Shown here one piece after another: positions 1 to 5,366 of a stretch of 5,366 nt of DNA. Source of the stretch: Thermomicrobiaceae bacterium. Lineage in GTDB: Bacteria > Chloroflexota > Chloroflexia > Thermomicrobiales > Thermomicrobiaceae. Made by a program: the position numbers and the translations under genes. The DNA is taken from assembly GCA_025966355.1 (NCBI GenBank), contig JAICWZ010000154.1, positions 1 through 5,366 of the forward strand, written 5' to 3'. Positions within the stretch are counted from its first letter, which is position 1, and each line of letters opens with the position of its first letter. The notes beneath the pieces were generated by a model, which was not told where the DNA came from, did no database searches, and worked only from the letters and a program-made list of their open reading frames with translations.

Positions 1-51
1 GCTCAGTACCGGTTCGAGGTGCGCTCGACCGTCGTAAAAAACGAGTGCTAA
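1..51 (+). CDS. Possible C-terminal tail of a convergent gene (5' part outside window)
   Basis: Reading from base 1 in frame 1 gives 16 codons (AQYRFEVRSTVVKNEC) ending in TAA at 49-51. Thirteen of the 16 third positions are G or C, which matches the GC-rich coding style of the hydrolase and oxidoreductase, and the stop lies 26 bases from the stop of the oppositely oriented hydrolase, a normal convergent layout. That is all the support there is. The piece is too short to assign a family, and another plus-strand frame is also open through this stretch. It may be intergenic. Confidence 0.3.
   Translation, partial: AQYRFEVRSTVVKNEC
10..31. repeat. Short imperfect inverted repeat (hairpin)
   Basis: CGGT-(T)-CGAG pairs with CTCGACCG around a 5-base loop, giving an 8-bp stem with one bulged T. 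It lies beyond the hydrolase stop. No T-run follows the stem on the minus strand, and on the plus strand it is followed by TCGTAAAAAA, so it does not meet the form of an intrinsic terminator on either strand. It may simply be part of the possible coding tail at 1-51. Confidence 0.25.
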
Positions 52-77
52 TCCTTGAAGTTCTTTCGCCCGGCTCT

Positions 78-974
78 TTACTCCAACACCGCATCGAAGA
101 ATGCCGTCACACGCCGCACGTATTCGTCACGATCCAGTGACGCGGCTTGAACATGCCCGGCGCCGGGCACGAGCCAGGTTTCCTTGATGCTGGCGCTGCC
201 GGCCTGTTCGAGCAGTCGCTCCTGGGAGAGCGGGACGACGGTGTCGTTGGCGCCGTGGATGAGCATGATGCTGCGATTGTCCAGGTCGTGGATTGAATCG
301 GCCGGATCGACCTGTGAAAGATCGACGCCGCGTACGAGGCGCATTGCGAGGCGGAGGCCGGGTTGGAGCGGGTTGCGTGCCAGGAGGGGATCGGAATTGG
401 CGTAGGCGGAGTCGGCGACAGCAGCGGCGAAATCGTTGGAGCTACCCATCGCCATCAGCGTGCTGGCGCCGCCGAGGCTCCAGCCGATGACGCCAATCGA
501 AGCGGGCGCGAAGCCTTTCTGCTGGGCGAAGCGCGCCGCGCCGATCACATCCCACTGCTCCTTGATGCCGTAGGTGCAGGGGACGTAGGTCGATTGGCCG
601 TGCCCGCGCAGGTCGAAGAGGAGCAGGCTGTAGCCCGCATCCCAGAGCGGCTTTGCCAGCGCCAGGTAAGCCGCCTTGTTCTGATAACGCCCGTGCACCA
701 GGATCAGCACCCGGTGCCCGTTCGGATTCGGAATCCACCAGCCGGTCAGCTGCACACCGTCATTCGCCGCCGAGGGGAACGTCACACTCTCGTAGTGCAG
801 CCCTTCGTCAGCCGGTGATGCGCTGCTGATCGTCTGCCTGGGCGTCGTCGTGTAGTCATACGCCTTGTAGACGGAGAGACCGGCGTAGGTTGCCGCGAGC
901 AGCAAGGCGAGGATGATGGTCGTCGAGATGAGAAGAACAGGTCTGCGCTGGCTGCGCAACCGGAAATGAGTCAT
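78..974 (-). CDS. Membrane-anchored alpha/beta hydrolase
   Basis: A 298-residue serine hydrolase of the alpha/beta fold. A basic N-terminus (RLRSQRR, about 5-11) is followed by one hydrophobic segment (about 13-33), which reads as an uncleaved signal anchor placing the catalytic domain outside the membrane. The expected motifs follow in order: oxyanion-strand LVHG (92-95), LRGHGQS (122-128), nucleophile elbow GWSLGG with Ser166, acid Asp244 in LIHGANDTVVP, and His274 in GAGH. The triad is therefore complete. The architecture resembles the YqkD/YfhR-type single-domain hydrolases, whose substrates are mostly unknown; an esterase or peptidase role is possible. The start is ATG with no clear Shine-Dalgarno sequence, and no other start codon lies in frame just upstream. 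The gene begins 41 bases after the helicase stop and could be read from its own promoter or by read-through. The fold and triad are sure; the substrate is not. Confidence 0.93.
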   Translation of the reverse strand: MTHFRLRSQRRPVLLISTTIILALLLAATYAGLSVYKAYDYTTTPRQTISSASPADEGLHYESVTFPSAANDGVQLTGWWIPNPNGHRVLILVHGRYQNKAAYLALAKPLWDAGYSLLLFDLRGHGQSTYVPCTYGIKEQWDVIGAARFAQQKGFAPASIGVIGWSLGGASTLMAMGSSNDFAAAVADSAYANSDPLLARNPLQPGLRLAMRLVRGVDLSQVDPADSIHDLDNRSIMLIHGANDTVVPLSQERLLEQAGSASIKETWLVPGAGHVQAASLDRDEYVRRVTAFFDAVLE

Positions 975-983
975 CGCTACGAT

Positions 984-992
984 CGATTCATG
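984..992 (-). promoter_or_regulatory. Half-site CATGAATCG at the predicted hydrolase start of transcription
   Basis: The nine bases CATGAATCG (minus strand) also occur at 4314-4322, where they form one arm of a perfect dyad. Here the partner arm is absent. In both places the element begins 2-3 bases after a -10-like hexamer. It may be a single half-site for the same regulator, one end of a duplication around the helicase gene, or chance. Confidence 0.3.
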
Positions 993-994
993 GC

Positions 995-1023
995 AGGATA
1001 TGACCCGACATACTGCTAGCCAA
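995..1023 (-). promoter_or_regulatory. Candidate sigma70-type promoter for the hydrolase
   Basis: On the minus strand TTGGCT (1018-1023, 4 of 6 consensus bases) and TATCCT (995-1000, 4 of 6) are separated by exactly 17 bases. The -35 hexamer overlaps the helicase stop codon. The predicted start of transcription near 988 leaves a leader of only about 14 bases before the ATG, which fits the lack of a Shine-Dalgarno sequence. The match is moderate, and co-transcription from the helicase gene is the alternative. Confidence 0.35.
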
Positions 1024-4000
1024 AGAAGAGTTTCAATTCATCGAGTCGACCCTTTAGTTCGGCCTGACGCGCGCGATTGAGAATAAGTTCCACTTCCGCC
1101 CCGTTCACTGATTCGGCGAACCGGCGCGCGGCCAATTTGGGATCCGCTCGAAGCAGTACGATCCAATCGTCAGCTTCCGAAATCTGTTTCGACCGCGTGT
1201 CGCGTTCCGTGATAAGCGCCGTCTTTCGCTCTTCATAGTCTTTGGCAGAACGCTCGGCACGACCGCTCAAACTTGCGATGAATCCGGTAAACCCACGTGG
1301 TCGTTCGTAGGGCACAAGTTCAACCAGACGATGATCGACCTCCGCTTGCTGAGCACGGAGTGTCGCCAGCAAGGCGGTACATCGCTCGACCTCGTCGCCG
1401 GAATAGATCGCGTCGACTTTGCTCCGCTCGCGAGCATGAGCAACGACGAGCTGGCCTTCGACATCCTGCAGCGACTGTAACTCGCGCGAAAGTCGCGCTG
1501 GCTCGTCCGGCGTGGGCGGAGCAACAAGCTCACGAACCAGCGGGCTGATCTGCTTCCCAGTGTTTATCGTGAGAAGCACAGAGTGTTTCGCACGCGTGAC
1601 GCCGACGTAGAGGACGTGGCGTTCTTCTTCCTTCTCTTCGATACTCGCACGCGAGAGATCTGGATCGTAATCGATCAGCACGACTGAGCGGTACTCGCGC
1701 CCTTTTGAGGCGTGCATCGTTCCGATGACAACTTGGTCGACGTCCGGCGGTTCTTCCCGTTTCAGATCGTCGTCGGACATCGCTCGTCCATCGGTATCTT
1801 GATCCGCTTCTTCACGCTGAGCGCGTTGGTCCCACGCGCTCAGCATCCCCTCGATGGAATCGGAGTCGTCAGCCAGCATCAGCACCGCACTCAGGACATA
1901 AAGTGGTCCGGCATCGTCCTTTTCGGTATCAGATGGCCGTTTGGATTCGTCCTTCCAGTATTGCTCGAGACCGAAGGTCGAGACGACTTCGGTAATGAGT
2001 TGATGCGCGCTGACGCGATTCTCGTCGAGTTGTTTTTGTAAATGGAGCGCGCCGCGAAGCAAGTCGTGGAGTCCCTTGGGTGATCCCATCTTGGATGCTT
2101 CGTCTGAGATCGTTCGCCAAGGATTTTTTGACGTCGCGATGACATCGACCATCTCGTTCTTAATGTATCGATTGGGCCGATTCATGAGCGCTTTGACGTC
2201 GTCTGCCTTCAGTGATTCTGGCTTTACAACGATCCGTAGATACGACCGAAGCAGCTCAGAGGCGGGGTGCGTGAAGAGACGATAGGTGAGTAAGGCCGTT
2301 CGCGGGATGCCGACCCGATCCAATGCCAGCGCAATGAGTGGTTGCTGGGCTTTATAGCGACAAAGGACCGCGAGCTCTGCCCATTTGCAGTCGTGCCGTT
2401 CATGTTCCGCATGCAGGAACCGGCAAATCGCGTCGGCTCGCTGATCCCAGACTTCTGAACCAAAGAATACGACACGACCTTCTGGAGCCGAGGGGCCCGG
2501 TTGGATATCTTTTGGAACACGCCTGATATTGTGATCGATCAGCCTGCGTGACGACTCAACGACCGCGCGCGAGCAGCGGTAATTGGTGCCGAGTGTGTAG
2601 GTTGTGGAGAGCGGTTCGGCGGGCATTCGCTCGTGGAAATTGAGGATGTTTTCAAGTTTGGCGAAGCGCCAGCCGTAGATCATCTGATCGTCGTCGCCGA
2701 CAACGTAAAGATTGCGGTTCGGGCGAGAAAGGATATCAACGAGCGCCATCTGTGAACCGTTCAAGTCCTGGAACTCATCGACGAGAACATGGTCGAAGAT
2801 CTGTTGAGTAGCACGGCGGTGCTCGGGGATCTCCAGCAGGTCTCGCACCGTCAGGAAGATTTGATCGTCAAACGATTGCCACTGGGCCGCCAGTTGCCGG
2901 CGTGAGAAGGATTGGTAGACCTTTTCGAACGGGATAACGGTTTTCGTTGGCGATCCATACGTGTCGATTTCAACAGAAATTTCAGATGGCTGCTGCAGGT
3001 CAGCACGAGTTTGTGCGAGCGCATTCAGAAATTGCCCAACGGGATCGCTTCCTCGGCGCGCTTTCAAGTTTGATGTCGTGATGCCGTGGTCGCGAAGCGC
3101 ACGCTCCATCACCTGTCTCCGTGTCGCGCGGCCCGACCTAAGCTGAAGCGTATTCTGCACGATCTGCTGCTGATACCGATACCCAAACGCGTTAAACGTC
3201 GCACAGAGGACCCCCGACGATGTGTCGGATTTGATGTGGGAACGCGTTGGAACTCCTTGCCGCTCCAGCCGATCAATCAGCTGATCGGCCGCCTTTTTGT
3301 TAAACGCCAGGACCAGAATGCTGCTCGGGTCGACGCCTTGCTCAAGCAGGAGCAGAACCCGCTGCACCATGGTCGTCGTCTTACCGCTTCCAGCTGGTGC
3401 CAGTACGCGGGCTGCTCCACCCGGGTGGGCGGCGGCACGCCGTTGGCTGTCATCAAGGTTTCTAAAATCATGTTCCGCTTTGGATTGGAGAGCATACGAT
3501 GCTTGTTCGGCATCGATTGCGGCGACGACGCGAGCAGCACAGCCACGAGCGTCACGGTAGATTTCGCGTCCAGAAAAGCGAAGGACCGTATCGATCCCCA
3601 TCTCGCGGAGCGCGGCGTCGCGGATCCGATCTTTCTCCGGGTCGTGGTAACCGGCGCCGTCAGCCTCGACAACGATTCGTCGATCGTTTGCTTCAATTAG
3701 AAAGTCGGGAATATATCGCCCAAAGCGGACTTGCGGGCGCGCCAGGAGTCCGGCCTCAGTCATGGCACGACCAAGTTGTTCTTCGATAGGCGTCTGCATC
3801 ACCTGGTCGCGTAGTTGATTCAGCAACGGAAAACTGGTAGACACGGCATCCGAGAGAAGAAGCGTGCCGATATCTTCGACGTCGAGCAGGCTCATCGAAG
3901 CGATCGAGAGCGATTGTGGCTCAAAGTATGAACGTGGCCAGGGGAAGGCGATACAAAACACTGGCTGGTTCGCGATCAGTGGGTGGACAAAGTGTCTGAG

Positions 4001-4216
4001 AACGACGTTCGCCTGCTCTTCGAAAACGGCCTGTGGCCAGGGCCAATACCAAACCGGCACACCGCGGATCAGCTTGCTCGTGTCCCAATTCCAGTCCGGG
4101 ACAAGTTCAAACGCCTCATTCGGGAAGACGTCCCGCAGCGCATCGGCGAGCGGCTCGGCCCCCGGTACATCAAACACGATGAGACGGCGCTGTCCGGCAA
4201 TCGAAAACTGGCTCAC
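1016..4216 (-). CDS. N-terminal DUF559/Vsr-like nuclease fused to SF1A UvrD/Rep-type helicase
   Basis: A 1066-residue protein counted from GTG at 4216. Residues 1-140 match no family I know and hold a tryptophan cluster. About 141-236 is a DUF559/Vsr-like PD-(D/E)XK nuclease domain: PIEE with Glu145, PDF with Asp171, VEADG with Glu184 and Asp186, YHD with His191, then VLRFSGREI. About 253-890 is a complete 3'-5' type SF1A helicase: Q motif Gln258, Walker A APAGSGKTT with Lys279, motif Ia LAFNKKAAD, motif II DEFQD (480-484), motif III GDDDQ..YGWR (507-517), motif IV NYR (545-547), motif V TMHASKG (833-839), motif VI YVGVTRAK with Arg875. An acidic linker precedes motif V. The tail (about 900-1066) is charged and helical. 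Expected role is ATP-driven unwinding coupled to DNA cutting, in phage defence or repair. Hhe, Nhi and Gabija GajB are relevant defence comparisons, but this domain order differs. GTG at 4243 would add nine residues but lacks a ribosome site. GC is lower than in both neighbours. Confidence 0.9.
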   Translation of the reverse strand: MSQFSIAGQRRLIVFDVPGAEPLADALRDVFPNEAFELVPDWNWDTSKLIRGVPVWYWPWPQAVFEEQANVVLRHFVHPLIANQPVFCIAFPWPRSYFEPQSLSIASMSLLDVEDIGTLLLSDAVSTSFPLLNQLRDQVMQTPIEEQLGRAMTEAGLLARPQVRFGRYIPDFLIEANDRRIVVEADGAGYHDPEKDRIRDAALREMGIDTVLRFSGREIYRDARGCAARVVAAIDAEQASYALQSKAEHDFRNLDDSQRRAAAHPGGAARVLAPAGSGKTTTMVQRVLLLLEQGVDPSSILVLAFNKKAADQLIDRLERQGVPTRSHIKSDTSSGVLCATFNAFGYRYQQQIVQNTLQLRSGRATRRQVMERALRDHGITTSNLKARRGSDPVGQFLNALAQTRADLQQPSEISVEIDTYGSPTKTVIPFEKVYQSFSRRQLAAQWQSFDDQIFLTVRDLLEIPEHRRATQQIFDHVLVDEFQDLNGSQMALVDILSRPNRNLYVVGDDDQMIYGWRFAKLENILNFHERMPAEPLSTTYTLGTNYRCSRAVVESSRRLIDHNIRRVPKDIQPGPSAPEGRVVFFGSEVWDQRADAICRFLHAEHERHDCKWAELAVLCRYKAQQPLIALALDRVGIPRTALLTYRLFTHPASELLRSYLRIVVKPESLKADDVKALMNRPNRYIKNEMVDVIATSKNPWRTISDEASKMGSPKGLHDLLRGALHLQKQLDENRVSAHQLITEVVSTFGLEQYWKDESKRPSDTEKDDAGPLYVLSAVLMLADDSDSIEGMLSAWDQRAQREEADQDTDGRAMSDDDLKREEPPDVDQVVIGTMHASKGREYRSVVLIDYDPDLSRASIEEKEEERHVLYVGVTRAKHSVLLTINTGKQISPLVRELVAPPTPDEPARLSRELQSLQDVEGQLVVAHARERSKVDAIYSGDEVERCTALLATLRAQQAEVDHRLVELVPYERPRGFTGFIASLSGRAERSAKDYEERKTALITERDTRSKQISEADDWIVLLRADPKLAARRFAESVNGAEVELILNRARQAELKGRLDELKLFFG

Positions 4217-4221
4217 AACAT

Positions 4222-4226
4222 CCCTC
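4222..4226 (-). promoter_or_regulatory. Ribosome binding site that decides the helicase start
   Basis: GAGGG on the minus strand lies 5 bases before GTG at 4214-4216, the best Shine-Dalgarno match near the gene start. The longer reading from GTG at 4241-4243 is preceded by pyrimidine-rich sequence (CGGCTTTTCC) with no ribosome site, and an in-frame TAA lies 15 codons further upstream. The 4216 start is therefore preferred. Confidence 0.6.
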
Positions 4227-4301
4227 GTGGCCGTGCGCTGCACGGAAAAGCCGAACAGGAAGACCGTGTTCGAGCGTTACGACTTCTCGCATGTTGTAGA
4301 A

Positions 4302-4321
4302 ATGAATCAACGACGATTCAT
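4302..4321. promoter_or_regulatory. Perfect dyad, candidate operator over the helicase start of transcription
   Basis: ATGAATC and GATTCAT form a perfect 7-bp inverted repeat separated by 6 bases. The dyad covers roughly -2 to +18 relative to the start predicted from the promoter at 4326-4354. That position suits a repressor dimer blocking RNA polymerase. No regulator gene lies in the window. As RNA it could also form a small 7-bp hairpin at the 5' end of the transcript. Confidence 0.45.
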
Positions 4322-4325
4322 GTAG

Positions 4326-4354
4326 AGAATACGTGTGATGACGTAGCGAGTCAA
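4326..4354 (-). promoter_or_regulatory. Candidate sigma70-type promoter for the nuclease-helicase gene
   Basis: On the minus strand TTGACT (4349-4354, 5 of 6 consensus bases) and TATTCT (4326-4331, 4 of 6) are 17 bases apart, the preferred spacing. The predicted start near 4319 gives a leader of about 100 bases before GTG at 4216. The spacer holds a smaller dyad, TACGT-N6-ACGTA (4330-4345), and the -35 overlaps one arm of the inverted repeat at 4345-4376. This is the best promoter match I found between genes in the window. Confidence 0.5.
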
Positions 4355-4376
4355 CGGACGATGGTGTGGACTCGCT
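4345..4376 (-). repeat. Inverted repeat just after the oxidoreductase stop, possible 3' hairpin
   Basis: AGCGAGTC (4345-4352) and GACTCGCT (4369-4376) are a perfect 8-bp inverted repeat around a 16-base loop, starting 5 bases beyond the oxidoreductase stop. No T-run follows on the minus strand, so it is not a standard intrinsic terminator. It could protect the 3' end of the oxidoreductase transcript. Because one arm overlaps the -35 hexamer of the helicase promoter, it could instead be a protein-binding dyad. Confidence 0.4.
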
Positions 4377-4381
4377 GGGCC

Positions 4382-5366
4382 TTAGGTCCTTGCCAGCGCC
4401 TTCAGCACCGCCTGCGCCGCGTTGTGGCCGGGGGCGCCGGTGACTTCGCCGCCGGGGTGGGTGTCGGCGCCGCAGAGGTAGAGGTTTTCGATTGGCGTGC
4501 GGTAGTCGCTCCAGCCGGGGAGGGGGCGCTGGTTGAGCAGCTGGCCGGCGATCTGGTCGATGTGGCGGATGTTGCCGTCGGTCATGCCGACGCGCCGCTC
4601 GATGTCGGCCGGAGTGAAGCAGACCCAGTCGCGGATGACGTCGCGAATATTCGGAGCGTACTGGGCGAGGGTGTCGATGAGCATCTCGCCTGCCTGTCGA
4701 GTCAAATCGTCGGTCCAGTCGCCGCCGTTGGGTTTAACCGGAGCGTACTGCACCCAGATCGACATAACGTGCCCACCGTTGGGCACGAGTGTCCGGTCGT
4801 AGACGGTTGGAATTTGCACCGACATGACCGGCGAGTCGGTGATGCGGCCGTGGCTGGCGTCGTCCCACGCCTTGCGGTAGTAGTCGAGCGATGGGCAGAT
4901 CTTGATCTGGGCGAGCATGTGGGGATCGTACTCGGCACCGAAGTAGGGCGAGAAATCGGGCAGATCGTCGAGTGCGGCGTGGAACTTGAAGTAGGCGGCC
5001 TTGGTCTGGAGGTTTTCGACCTGACGGACGAAATCCGCCGGAAGTGCATCGCGCGGGACCATCCGCAGGAAGGTCCGCTTGATGTCGGCGTTGGAGAGGA
5101 TCAAGCGCGCGCCGATCTCCTCGCCATCTTCCAGACGCACACCGACCGCCCGGCCGTTCTCGATCAGCATCTCCTCGACCGTGGCGTTGGTGCGAACGGA
5201 GACGCCCTCGGCTTCGACTGAGCGCCGCATCGCCTTGGTGATGCCGCCCATGCCGCCGACGACGATGCCGTAGTTCTCGTCGGGCGTGAATTGCGCGATC
5301 GACGGGTAGATGCCGGAAAGCAGGCTGCCGGGCGCGTCGGGATCTCCGGCGTCCCAGGCGCTCGCC
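4382..5366 (-). CDS. PYROXD2/phytoene-dehydrogenase-like FAD oxidoreductase, 5' end outside window
   Basis: The C-terminal 327 codons and stop of an FAD-dependent oxidoreductase of the amine-oxidase/CrtI superfamily; the reading frame is open to the right edge. Visible parts, numbered from the first full codon: GGMGGITKAMRR (37-48), where these proteins begin the segment that closes on FAD; VSVRTNATVEEMLIENGRAVGV and the following SNAD segment; a middle substrate-domain stretch with DDLPDFSPYFG; and the C-terminal FAD motif LYLCGADTHPGG..TGAPGHNAA (about 295-316), characteristic of the PYROXD2-like clade. Family members run about 500-560 residues, so roughly 200 are missing, including the N-terminal GxGxxG dinucleotide-binding loop. 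The family oxidises or desaturates lipophilic substrates, but the substrate of this clade is not settled, and no carotenoid gene such as crtB is nearby. GC content is high, unlike the helicase gene next to it. Confidence 0.92.
   Translation of the reverse strand, partial: ASAWDAGDPDAPGSLLSGIYPSIAQFTPDENYGIVVGGMGGITKAMRRSVEAEGVSVRTNATVEEMLIENGRAVGVRLEDGEEIGARLILSNADIKRTFLRMVPRDALPADFVRQVENLQTKAAYFKFHAALDDLPDFSPYFGAEYDPHMLAQIKICPSLDYYRKAWDDASHGRITDSPVMSVQIPTVYDRTLVPNGGHVMSIWVQYAPVKPNGGDWTDDLTRQAGEMLIDTLAQYAPNIRDVIRDWVCFTPADIERRVGMTDGNIRHIDQIAGQLLNQRPLPGWSDYRTPIENLYLCGADTHPGGEVTGAPGHNAAQAVLKALART

Noticed and set aside
1..77. Intrinsic terminator for the hydrolase
   Set aside because: The minus strand has TTTTTT near 36-41, but no stem ends just before it, and the hairpin at 10-31 comes after the T-run instead of before it.
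363..818. A 151-codon plus-strand open frame
   Set aside because: It is antisense to the hydrolase catalytic core, whose triad motifs fix the minus strand as coding.
3086..3700. A 204-codon plus-strand open frame
   Set aside because: It is antisense to the nuclease and Walker A region of the helicase gene, with no recognisable domain and no ribosome site of note.
1016..4216. Housekeeping UvrD, PcrA or Rep
   Set aside because: Those proteins are about 650-750 residues and begin near the Q motif. This one has about 250 extra N-terminal residues including a nuclease domain, and a long tail.
4170..4292. A 40-codon minus-strand frame from ATG at 4292, overlapping the helicase start in another frame
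   Set aside because: A leader peptide is conceivable, but there is no Shine-Dalgarno sequence, no recognisable motif, and third-position composition does not favour this frame.
3983..5221. A 412-codon open frame on the plus strand spanning parts of two genes
   Set aside because: It lies antisense across the helicase N-terminus, the intergenic gap and the oxidoreductase, both of which have clear family motifs. Its translation shows no recognisable motif and is the usual antisense product of GC-rich genes.
4382..5366. Carotenoid biosynthesis cluster based on the phytoene-dehydrogenase-like gene
   Set aside because: The C-terminal motif is of the PYROXD2-like clade and no crtB, crtE or other carotenoid gene is visible.

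Overview
The window carries three genes, all on the minus strand. In order of transcription they are the C-terminal 327 codons of a PYROXD2/phytoene-dehydrogenase-like FAD oxidoreductase (4382-5366, running off the right edge), a large nuclease-helicase fusion protein (1016-4216), and a membrane-anchored alpha/beta hydrolase (78-974). At the left edge, 1-51 may be the tail of a convergent plus-strand gene. I see no RNA genes, CRISPR array, transposase or integrase.

The two flanking genes are GC-rich (60-base rows I counted by hand gave about 58-72%) and look like ordinary chromosomal genes of a high-GC bacterium. Chloroflexota (Thermomicrobia-like) or Actinomycetota are possible, but this is only an impression and there is no phylogenetic marker. 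The central gene is clearly lower in GC (counted rows about 50-62%), which suggests it arrived separately between two older neighbours.

The centre of interest is that gene. It has an N-terminal tryptophan-rich domain I do not recognise, then a DUF559/Vsr-like PD-(D/E)XK nuclease domain with its acidic residues intact, then a complete SF1A UvrD/Rep-type helicase with all motifs from Q to VI, and a charged, probably coiled-coil tail. A DNA helicase fused to a nuclease in one lone, compositionally foreign gene fits a single-protein defence or DNA-processing system. That function is inferred, not shown.

The 165-base gap before the helicase gene has a good sigma70-type promoter (TTGACT, 17 bases, TATTCT). 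A perfect 7-bp dyad (ATGAATC, 6 bases, GATTCAT) lies over the predicted transcription start, so repression by an unseen regulator is plausible. The 41-base gap before the hydrolase has a weaker promoter of the same layout, with a copy of one dyad half (CATGAATCG) at the same place. This repeat brackets the low-GC gene and could mean shared regulation or be an insertion scar. The oxidoreductase and hydrolase are probably metabolic, with unknown substrates, and nothing in the sequence ties them functionally to the helicase.
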